Source: Pseudomonadota bacterium
Lineage (GTDB): Bacteria; Pseudomonadota; Alphaproteobacteria; Rhizobiales; Rhizobiaceae
NCBI GenBank assembly: GCA_023393575.1
Contig: JAEWKX010000341.1
Coordinates: 1 to 5,678, forward strand
Length of the DNA: 5,678 nucleotides
Direction: 5' to 3'
A program made the position numbers and the translations under genes. The first letter of the stretch is position 1. Each line of letters starts with the position of its first letter. Under the pieces are notes generated by a model, which saw nothing but the letters and a program-made list of their open reading frames with translations, did no database searches and was not told the DNA's origin. Positions 1-5,251 of this stretch are shown one piece after another.

Positions 1-1606
1 TGTCGAGATAGGGGCCGTCCACGTATTTCAACTGGGGAACCGGGAAGTAGCCCTTCTTCCGGTCGATAACCTCCGCGGGAACGACGAGTCGCGCCGCGTC
101 CTTCAGGACGCCCTTGCCGCCGTCGCGCAGTTTCTCCTCCGGCGGGATCTTCGCTGCAAGTTCCACCAGTTCGTGGTCCAGGAAGGGCACGCGAGCCTCG
201 AGGCCCCAGGCCATCGTCATGTTGTCGACGCGCTTGACCGGGTCGTCGACCAGCATGACCTGGCTGTCGAGCCGAAGCGCGGCATCGACCGGTGTGTCGG
301 CGCCGGGAGCGTGCAGATGCCGGTCCGCGAACTCACGGCTGGCATCGCCGTGGGTCAGCCATTCGGGATTCAACTGCTTCGACAGCGTCTCATGAGACCT
401 GTCGAAAAAGACTCTTGCATAGTCGCCGGTAACATCGCCGGACCCGGCCAGCGGCGGATACCAGTGATAGCCGCCGAACACCTCGTCGGCCCCCTGGCCA
501 GACTGGACCACGCGAATGTGTTTCGAGACTTCCTGCGCGAGCAGATAGAAGCCGGCATTGTCGTAGGAGACCATCGGTTCGGACATCGCGGCGAACACGC
601 CGGGAAGGGTTTCGAGAAGCCGCTCCGACGGCACGAAGATCTGGTGATGATCCGTCCCGAAGCGCTTGGCGACGATGTCGGAGTAGACGAACTCGTCGCC
701 TGTCTCGCCGTTTGCCGACTCGAAGCCGACCGAAAAGGTCATCAGGTCCTTCTGTCCCATTTCCGCCAGCAGCCCGACGATCAGGCTGGAGTCCACGCCG
801 CCCGAAAGAAGGACGCTGACGGGCACGTCCGCGACCATGCGGCGGCGGACCGCCGTCCGAAGCGCATCCAGAACGAGATCCCGCCATTCTGTCGACGAAA
901 GCTTGCTCATCGCAGGATCACGTCCGTAGGGCGGGCTCCAGTAGAGGGTGTCCTTCTCCTGGCCGTCGGCTTCGATGACCCGGATGGTGGCGGGCGGCAG
1001 CTTCGTCACGCCGTTCACGATCGTGTGCGGCGGCGGCACCACGGCGTGGAAGGTCATGTAGTGGTGTAGGGCGGTCTTGTTGATCGACGTGTCGATTTCG
1101 CCGCTCTTCAAGAGTGCCGGAAGGAAGGATGCGAACCGGATCGCATTGCCCACTTTCGCGAGGTAGAGGGGTTTTATCCCGAAGCGGTCCCGCGCCATCA
1201 CGACACGGCCGCTGTCACGCTCGTGGATGACGAAGGCGAACATTCCGTGGAAGCGCCTGACGCAGTCGGTTCCCCAGGCGTGCCATGCCTTCAGGATGAC
1301 TTCGGTATCGCCATGCGAGAAAAACCGGTAGCCCTTGCCTTCCAGTTCGGTCCGCAGTTCCGGGTAGTTGTAGATGCAGCCGTTGAAGGCGATGGTGAGC
1401 CCGAGTTCAGCGTCCACCATCGGCTGACGCGCCTTTTCGGAAAGATCGATGATCGACAGCCGCCGGTGTCCGAGTGCCGCGTTGCCATGGATGACGAGAC
1501 CCGAGCCATCAGGCCCTCTCGGCGCTATCGCCTCCATCATCCTGGCCTGTGCCAGGGTAGAGGGTTGCGTTCCATCGAAACGTACTTCACCACAGATGCC
1601 ACACAC
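1..1606 (-). CDS. asnO: N-acetylglutaminylglutamine amidotransferase (asparagine synthase family), C-terminus cut by window edge
   Basis: Glutamine-dependent amidotransferase, predicted to amidate the dipeptide N-acetylglutaminylglutamine to give the osmoprotectant NAGGN in the cytoplasm. The protein starts MCGICGE, so Cys2 becomes the N-terminal nucleophile of a class II glutaminase domain; this fixes the GTG start at 1606. Glutaminase motifs follow: RGPDG (30-34), GHRRLSIID (46-54), FNGCIYNY (74-81), HGDTE (98-102). The synthetase domain has the ATP pyrophosphatase loop SGGVDSS (268-274), then SGQGADE (369-375) and EARVPFLDHE (470-479). About 535 residues are visible and the family is close to 590, so roughly 55 are missing. 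The stretches LHHYMTFHAVVPPPHT and KGYFPVP near the C-terminus fit, from memory, the NAGGN subfamily better than AsnB. In rhizobia and pseudomonads the partner ngg (GNAT/ATP-grasp) usually follows, which here would lie off the left edge. A GAAGGG ribosome site is 13 bases from the start, rather far. An ordinary asparagine synthetase is the alternative. Confidence 0.88.
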   Translation of the reverse strand, partial: MCGICGEVRFDGTQPSTLAQARMMEAIAPRGPDGSGLVIHGNAALGHRRLSIIDLSEKARQPMVDAELGLTIAFNGCIYNYPELRTELEGKGYRFFSHGDTEVILKAWHAWGTDCVRRFHGMFAFVIHERDSGRVVMARDRFGIKPLYLAKVGNAIRFASFLPALLKSGEIDTSINKTALHHYMTFHAVVPPPHTIVNGVTKLPPATIRVIEADGQEKDTLYWSPPYGRDPAMSKLSSTEWRDLVLDALRTAVRRRMVADVPVSVLLSGGVDSSLIVGLLAEMGQKDLMTFSVGFESANGETGDEFVYSDIVAKRFGTDHHQIFVPSERLLETLPGVFAAMSEPMVSYDNAGFYLLAQEVSKHIRVVQSGQGADEVFGGYHWYPPLAGSGDVTGDYARVFFDRSHETLSKQLNPEWLTHGDASREFADRHLHAPGADTPVDAALRLDSQVMLVDDPVKRVDNMTMAWGLEARVPFLDHELVELAAKIPPEEKLRDGGKGVLKDAARLVVPAEVIDRKKGYFPVPQLKYVDGPYLD

Positions 1607-1619
1607 GGTTTCTATCGAT

Positions 1620-1691
1620 CCCTTCTTTTCACTTGATTGCGCTGTATTTGTTCTACATCTAATAATTAGAGTTCGAATTGATGAGGTCAAG
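1620..1691 (-). promoter_or_regulatory. Predicted promoter and leader of the amidotransferase gene
   Basis: On the minus strand there is a CTTGAC -35 box (1691-1686), a 16-base spacer and a CTAATT -10 box (1669-1664). This resembles the alphaproteobacterial housekeeping consensus CTTGAC-N17-CTATAT. Transcription would start near 1657, giving a leader of about 50 bases that contains the GAAGGG site at 1625-1620. The -35 box lies within the proposed marR ribosome-binding region, so the two divergent units overlap. The assignment is by eye. Confidence 0.5.
1658..1670. promoter_or_regulatory. 13-bp palindrome, candidate MarR operator
   Basis: TCTAATAATTAGA is a perfect inverted repeat around a central A. 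It lies between the divergent amidotransferase and marR genes and covers the predicted -10 box of the amidotransferase promoter. On the plus strand its left half, TCTAAT, is also a near match to a -10 box for marR. MarR dimers typically bind AT-rich palindromes at such divergent promoters and repress both genes. Binding by the neighbouring MarR protein is inferred. Confidence 0.5.
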
Positions 1692-1694
1692 GCA

Positions 1695-2174
1695 GTGGCT
1701 GCTTTCGCAAACGAGGTCGACGAGCAAAGGTTGCAGATGTCGGAGGCGCGGATGATAGAGAAGGCGGTGCGCCGGATCGTGCGTGCGCATGACCTGCAGT
1801 CGCGAGCCCTGGCGAAGAAGTGCGGCCTGACGGCGGCCCAGCTCGTCCTGATGAAGGGGATTGCGGAACTGGGCGAGGTCACCTCCGCCGCACTCTCGGT
1901 CTATGCGGACATCAGTCCTGCCACGACGGTGACGATCCTGGACAACCTGGAAGAGCGCGGCCTGATCGAGCGTTATCGCTCGGCGACCGACCGCAGGATC
2001 GTGCACACCAGGCTAACGGCGGAGGGCGTGGCGCTGGTGCAGCATGCTCCGGAACCCATCGCCGAACTGTTCCTCGACAATCTTGCCCGGCTGACCGTGG
2101 AGGAACGGAAGCGGCTTTCCGAAGCCGCGACACGTCTGGCGGAAATGATGTCCGTTGCCGGCTCGGGCGGTTGA
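1695..2174 (+). CDS. MarR-family winged-helix transcriptional regulator
   Basis: Dimeric DNA-binding regulator of the MarR family, 159 residues from the GTG at 1695. The body shows the usual order: an N-terminal dimerisation helix (VRRIVRAHDLQSRALAKK), LTAAQLVLMKGIAELGEVTSAALS leading into the helix-turn-helix, the recognition helix ISPATTVTILDNLEERGLIER, the wing SATDRRIVHTRLTAEG, and C-terminal helices (LTVEERKRLSEAATRLAEMM). The reading frame stays open upstream to about 1449, but that stretch is antisense to the amidotransferase gene and unlike the family. GTG 1695 has GAGG eight bases before it; ATG 1737, with AAAGG six bases before it, is an equally possible start giving 145 residues. 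It is divergent from the NAGGN amidotransferase gene with a palindrome between them, so a role in controlling osmolyte synthesis and its own expression is a reasonable inference. The ligand cannot be deduced. Confidence 0.88.
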   Translation: MAAFANEVDEQRLQMSEARMIEKAVRRIVRAHDLQSRALAKKCGLTAAQLVLMKGIAELGEVTSAALSVYADISPATTVTILDNLEERGLIERYRSATDRRIVHTRLTAEGVALVQHAPEPIAELFLDNLARLTVEERKRLSEAATRLAEMMSVAGSGG

Positions 2175-2192
2175 TCATATGCGCCGACGGCT

Positions 2193-2210
2193 GGAGGGGC
2201 CTGTCCCTTC
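2193..2210 (+). terminator. Weak hairpin between convergent marR and response-regulator genes
   Basis: A six-pair stem with one G-T pair (GGAGGG with CCCTTC, loop GCCTGT) lies 18 bases after the marR stop. No run of T follows, so it is at best a poor intrinsic terminator. The rest of the 79-base convergent gap shows no better structure. Confidence 0.2.
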
Positions 2211-2253
2211 TATCGGACGCAAGCGGGTTCTTCCGCCGAGGCACGTTCCGTCG

Positions 2254-2928
2254 TCAGACTGCGTTCGTCCCCGGTTCCTCCGCCGGGGCGGATGGCGTTA
2301 CCATGGCCTCGCGCGCGGCGAGGGCGGCTTCCGTCCGGTTGGTTACCTTCAGCTTGGAAAAGATGCGAGTCATGTGATGTTTCACGGTCTTTTCATGCAG
2401 GTCGAGCGCGAAGGCGATGCGCTTGTTGCTGAGGCCCGAAGCGACGAGGCTGAGGACTTCGAATTCACGAGGGGTCAACCGCTCCGGCAGGTTCCTGCGA
2501 ATCTGTTCTGTGGGAGGAGACGCCAGGGAAATCGCCGGAAGCTCGGCCGGGACGTGGTGCTCACCGGCAGCCACGGTCCTGAGCACCTCCACCAGTTCCC
2601 CTGAACTGATCGCCTTGAACACATATCCCTTGGCACCGTGCCTGATCGCGTCGGCTATTTCCTCGTTCGCCTCGGTAGCGGCCATCATGATGATCTTGGC
2701 CCCCGGCAGGCGGGCCAGCACGCTCGGGACGACCACCGAACTGTTTTCCGGCATCGAGGTGTCCATAAGCATCACGTCCGGCCGAACCTGTTCTGCGATC
2801 GCGATCGCCGCGTCTCCCGATCCTCCCGCTGCGACGACCTCGAATTCCGGCCGATCTCCCAGGCTCCGGATCACGCCTTCCCGAAAGAGCGGGTGGGGGT
2901 CGATGACCGCTATGCGGATGACTGTCAT
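2254..2928 (-). CDS. NarL/FixJ-family response regulator (REC + LuxR-type HTH), orphan
   Basis: A 224-residue two-domain transcriptional regulator. Residues 4-120 form a receiver domain: IAVIDPHPLFREGV at the N-terminus, phosphoacceptor Asp56 in VMLMDTSMP, and the conserved Lys105 in GYVFK. Residues 149-205 form a LuxR-type helix-turn-helix: LTPREFEVLSLVASGLSNKRIAFAL, then recognition helix EKTVKHHMTRIFSKL and NRTEAALAA. Two receiver positions are unusual: the second acidic residue of the usual DD pair is Pro11, and the usual Thr/Ser of the switch is Ala83. A short low-complexity tail (TPSAPAEEPG) ends the protein. GGAG lies eight bases before the ATG, supporting this start. No histidine kinase gene is adjacent, so the partner, if any, is elsewhere. 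It converges on marR and is divergent from the yrbL-like gene. Targets are unknown; the family assignment is very secure. Confidence 0.95.
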   Translation of the reverse strand: MTVIRIAVIDPHPLFREGVIRSLGDRPEFEVVAAGGSGDAAIAIAEQVRPDVMLMDTSMPENSSVVVPSVLARLPGAKIIMMAATEANEEIADAIRHGAKGYVFKAISSGELVEVLRTVAAGEHHVPAELPAISLASPPTEQIRRNLPERLTPREFEVLSLVASGLSNKRIAFALDLHEKTVKHHMTRIFSKLKVTNRTEAALAAREAMVTPSAPAEEPGTNAV

Positions 2929-3140
2929 TTTGCCTGCTCCATCTCATGTCCTAGGACGGACCTTGCGGGCTCCTGCTTTTCCTCGGAGGTCCCCTGCGGC
3001 GTTTGATCCGTCCGCAAGTCCGCGACCGGCCCCTTGCGGAGATGGGCCGTCCCGGAATCGCTGAACGATCCTTCGGGGCCACTTGGACGAAATTGCGGTC
3101 GCCCGGAGCCTTGCGTCCGCTTCGGATGAACTGCGATCAT
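2925..3140 (-). CDS. Possible small upstream ORF of unknown function
   Basis: A 71-codon frame from ATG 3140 ends in a TGA that overlaps the response-regulator start as ATGA, the arrangement seen in translationally coupled genes. G/C content by codon position is about 68, 53 and 68 percent, a mild coding-like pattern with second positions lowest. Against it, no clear ribosome-binding site precedes the ATG, the product is rich in Pro, Gly, Arg, Ser and Gln with no recognisable domain or membrane segment, and the frame is open back only to a TGA about 17 codons upstream. It may be only the regulator's 5' leader. Confidence 0.25.
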   Translation of the reverse strand: MIAVHPKRTQGSGRPQFRPSGPEGSFSDSGTAHLRKGPVADLRTDQTPQGTSEEKQEPARSVLGHEMEQAK

Positions 3141-3237
3141 TGCGCCGGTGAAGAGGTAGGGCTGCCGATACGGATTCGGAGGGACAAATTTTCACCAAGC
3201 CTGGATGCCGCGTACGATTTCCTCCGGCTTCGTTAGC

Positions 3238-3272
3238 AGGAAGGACGCCGGTCGCCCGGTATCCTTCCTTTC
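3238..3272 (+). terminator. Strong rho-independent terminator-like hairpin, plus strand
   Basis: AGGAAGGA (3238-3245) pairs perfectly with TCCTTCCT (3262-3269). After one mismatch the stem continues with G-T, C-G, C-G, G-C, G-C closing a TCGC loop. A short T-rich stretch (TTTCC, then GTGTTT) follows on the plus strand only; the minus-strand side has no T run. It is therefore oriented to end a plus-strand transcript, yet no confident plus-strand gene lies upstream within the region. Confidence 0.6.
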
Positions 3273-3376
3273 CGTGTTTCGGGATATCAGCATCGAAGGT
3301 TCCATGGCATGCCGGTCGCGGCCAGGACCTTGAATTTTGTCATGAAACCGTCAAGAAAGGAAACGGGAGGCTTTGG

Positions 3377-3417
3377 TCCGAATTCCGTTCCGTCCTGTGG
3401 TGGCGTCGGCATTCGGA
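3377..3417 (+). repeat. Inverted repeat in the leader of the yrbL-like gene
   Basis: TCCGAAT (3377-3383) is complementary to ATTCGGA (3411-3417). With a bulged A the pairing can continue with GG at 3375-3376 and CC at 3419-3420. The 27-base loop makes it a modest structure, ending about 35 bases before the ATG. It could be an operator or a leader hairpin, or chance. Confidence 0.25.
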
Positions 3418-3454
3418 ACCTGTCTTTCCGAGAGACGTCCCGCGGAGCATCTTC

Positions 3455-4096
3455 ATGATCCATCTGAAAGACAGCGCGCCTGTTGCCGCCGGTAACAACG
3501 CTGCTGTGTATCGGCATCCTCAAGACACATCCCTATTGGTGAAGGTGGTGCGGCCCGAGGCGATGGAGCGTTACAAGGCCCGCTGGGGGGTTCTGCGCGG
3601 CCGTCGTCGCCGGTTCTTCCATCTCAAGAACTTCATGCGGGTCTTCGAGGAGCAGGTGGCCATGTATGCCGCCGAGGGGCATGCGTCAGCGCATCTGGAG
3701 GAGGTAATCGGCCTCCTGGACACGGATATCGGGCCGGGAATTGCCGTGCGTTGCGAAACCTACCGCGGAGAGATCGCACCGACCATGGCCAGCCTGCTCG
3801 CCTCCCGTCGCTTTGACGCAAGCATGCTTCCGCTGCTGGACGATTTCTTTGCCTGGCTTGAGCAAAGCCCGGTCGTGGCCAGCGATCTCGGTGTCCGCAA
3901 CCTGGTCCTCTCCGACCGTATCAACAACGAGCCGCGGATCGTATTGATCGATGGTTATGGGGAAAACGCAGCGATACCGTTGAAGAGCTGGTCGCAGTCG
4001 CTTAATCGCTACGACAAGCGTCGAAAGGCCGACAAGCTTCGGGCCCGCCTGCATGCGGCGGCCGTGATTGCCGAAACGCCATCGATCAATGTCTGA
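3455..4096 (+). CDS. YrbL-family protein-kinase-like protein
   Basis: A 213-residue cytoplasmic protein of the YrbL (PhoP-regulated) family. The N-terminus MIHLKDSAPVAAGNNAAVYRHP matches, from memory, the start of Escherichia coli YrbL, and the C-terminal IDGYGENAAIPLKSWS matches its DNIGESTLIPLATWS. The layout is that of a minimal kinase fold: Lys30 in the LLVKVVR strand, an αC-like Glu in FEEQ (about 65-66), a catalytic-loop-like SDLGVRNLVL with Asp144 and Asn149, and a DFG-like Asp166-Gly167. An arginine-rich patch (residues 48-53) precedes the αC region. No signal peptide or membrane segment is seen. The start is well set by GGAG seven bases before the ATG. It is followed 75 bases later by a glycosyltransferase gene, so a role in modifying or controlling surface polysaccharide is plausible; substrate and activity are unknown. 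The PhoP link belongs to enteric bacteria and may not apply here. Confidence 0.85.
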   Translation: MIHLKDSAPVAAGNNAAVYRHPQDTSLLVKVVRPEAMERYKARWGVLRGRRRRFFHLKNFMRVFEEQVAMYAAEGHASAHLEEVIGLLDTDIGPGIAVRCETYRGEIAPTMASLLASRRFDASMLPLLDDFFAWLEQSPVVASDLGVRNLVLSDRINNEPRIVLIDGYGENAAIPLKSWSQSLNRYDKRRKADKLRARLHAAAVIAETPSINV

Positions 4097-4171
4097 ACGT
4101 CATCCGGACCGGTTGGGTGAATCAGGGGTTGGCGACGGTTCCCGTGTCCGACATCGTTTTGATGAGCTCCG

Positions 4172-4960
4172 ATGAGAAGCGCCGATAATCTTCCGATGAA
4201 AATATATGCGATCAACCTGGATCGTTCGCGCGACCGCTGGGAGGAGCTCTGTCGGGAAGCGGCGGAACTGGGGATCGAACTGCAGCGGATCGAAGCTCTC
4301 GACGGTGCGACGGTAGACGAGAAGGATCGCGTCGAATGGGATGAAGCATCGTTCAAGCGCAACAATGGGCGCTGGATGCTTCCGGGCGAGTACGGTTGCT
4401 ACCGCAGCCACATGAAGGCACTGGCTACCTTCGTGGACAGTGGCCTGCCGTCGGCAATCATTGTCGAGGACGACATACGCCTGGCGGCGGACCTGCCGAA
4501 ACGAGCGGCTGCAGCACTCGCGGCTGTTCCGCAGGCGGACGTGATCAAATTCTTCAACCACCGGATGGTCGGCTTCAGGCGCTACGCGACGAGCGAATGC
4601 GGCGATGACGTCGGCCGGGCCTTCCACGGACCGATGGGCTCTGCGGCATGCTACCTCGTCACGCGCGCCGGGGCCCTGAAGCTTGTCGAGCGCATGAACG
4701 TCATGGAATATCCCCTCGATATTGCACTCGAGCGGGGATGGGCGACCGGAACCGAGGTCTTTACGGTGCAGCGGGACATCGTGAAGTCGAAACGCCCTCC
4801 CAGCACCATTGCCAGCCGGGCGGTCTACCGGACGAAGAAATTCGTCTGGTGGAAACGTATTCCGACGCATCTCGTCCGCGTACGGGACTATCTTCAGCGG
4901 CTTCTCTATACGCTTCGCAAGCCCCGACAGGCATCCGCCGCGTCTCCGCCGTCGCCATAG
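4172..4960 (+). CDS. Glycosyltransferase family 25 protein (LPS/surface polysaccharide)
   Basis: A 262-residue family GT25 enzyme, predicted to transfer a sugar (often galactose) during lipooligosaccharide or other surface-glycan synthesis at the cytoplasmic face of the inner membrane. Motifs appear in the family's order: KIYAINLDRSRDRW (10-23), RIEALDGATV (39-48), GEYGCYRSH (72-80, the GC..SH signature), IIVEDDIRL (96-104, acidic triad E99-D100-D101), HGPMGSAACYLVTRAGA (152-168) and the acceptor-region PLD (181-183). The last 50 residues are basic with aromatic residues (FVWWKR, LQRLLYTLRK) and could form an amphipathic membrane contact. ATG 4172 and ATG 4196 (MKIYAINL) are both possible starts; neither has a clear ribosome-binding site, and 4196 fits the usual family start better. 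It probably shares a transcript with the yrbL-like gene. The exact donor and acceptor cannot be read from sequence. Confidence 0.92.
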   Translation: MRSADNLPMKIYAINLDRSRDRWEELCREAAELGIELQRIEALDGATVDEKDRVEWDEASFKRNNGRWMLPGEYGCYRSHMKALATFVDSGLPSAIIVEDDIRLAADLPKRAAAALAAVPQADVIKFFNHRMVGFRRYATSECGDDVGRAFHGPMGSAACYLVTRAGALKLVERMNVMEYPLDIALERGWATGTEVFTVQRDIVKSKRPPSTIASRAVYRTKKFVWWKRIPTHLVRVRDYLQRLLYTLRKPRQASAASPPSP

Positions 4961-5033
4961 CGGCAGGCCGGAGCGCACCCATCTTCGCGATTGTTGCCTG
5001 CACGTTGTATCAGACCGGGAAGCCGGGGTGCTG

Positions 5034-5047
5034 GGTGAGCACTCACC
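5034..5047. repeat. Short inverted repeat GGTGAG-CA-CTCACC
   Basis: Two perfect six-base arms are separated by two bases. The tight dyad is operator-like and lies about 200 bases upstream of the LacI-family start, but the centre is CA rather than the CG common in LacI-family operators. It could also be part of the downstream terminator region. Confidence 0.3.
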
Positions 5048-5060
5048 GACGGCAGCTTTG

Positions 5061-5101
5061 GGAGCTTGCGGACCGGGGGAGCGAGCCTGCAAGCTCCTCT
5101 C
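5061..5101 (+). terminator. Probable terminator of the yrbL-like/GT25 unit
   Basis: GGAGCTTGC (5061-5069) pairs perfectly with GCAAGCTCC (5089-5097); a G-T and a G-C pair extend the stem inward around a loop of about 15 bases. A pyrimidine-rich TCTCT follows, with a TTTT run about a dozen bases on. The T tract is poor, so efficiency is doubtful, but position and orientation suit the end of the glycosyltransferase transcript 100 bases upstream. Confidence 0.4.
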
Positions 5102-5251
5102 TATCGATGTTTTCCACCTTTGCGCCCGGTTTCGGCACCCGACATCAGGAGTGGCACAGCGGCACCCTGTTTCCCCTTTCGAAGCTGGGCGTGTCTCTTG
5201 CCGGTTGAGGCAATGAACATTAACGATGGCGGCCCTGCGGAATGTGATCCG

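Larger units (their letters stand above)
2929..3454. other. Long divergent intergenic region between the response regulator and the yrbL-like gene
   Basis: About 525 bases hold no confidently called gene. It must contain the minus-strand promoter for the response regulator and the plus-strand promoter for the yrbL-like gene; no convincing -35/-10 pair was found for either. A weak CTTGAA box for the plus strand lies at 3329-3334. A 77-codon TTG-start frame (3003-3236, plus) ends two bases before a terminator-like hairpin but resembles no family I know. An imperfect hairpin lies nearer the yrbL-like gene. Confidence 0.6.
4961..5251. other. Intergenic region before the lacI-type gene
   Basis: About 290 bases with no supportable gene; frames crossing it are extensions of out-of-frame ORFs within neighbours. 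It holds two inverted repeats, listed separately, and should contain the promoter of the LacI-family gene, for which no clear -35/-10 pair was seen. Confidence 0.55.

Noticed and set aside
173..1069. 298-codon open frame on the plus strand
   Set aside because: It is antisense to the amidotransferase gene, whose catalytic motifs are intact across the same bases. The product is rich in His, Arg, Val and Gly and matches no family.
1449..1694. N-terminal extension of the marR frame to ATG 1449
   Set aside because: The extra 82 codons overlap the amidotransferase start and the promoter/palindrome gap, and no MarR-family N-terminus looks like them.
2155..2604. 149-codon plus-strand frame after marR
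   Set aside because: It lies mostly antisense to the response-regulator helix-turn-helix and has no domain of its own.
3238..3272. The hairpin as a terminator for minus-strand transcription
   Set aside because: The T-rich stretch follows the stem only on the plus strand, and no minus-strand gene lies upstream to be terminated.
3287..3523. 78-codon minus-strand frame over the yrbL-like start
   Set aside because: It overlaps the well-placed ribosome site and first codons of the yrbL-like gene on the opposite strand and has no recognisable features.
4648..5208. 186-codon plus-strand frame spanning the end of the glycosyltransferase gene
   Set aside because: It is a shifted frame of the glycosyltransferase that runs into the gap. 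The true frame carries the GT25 motifs and stops at 4960, and there is no sign of a frameshift joining them.
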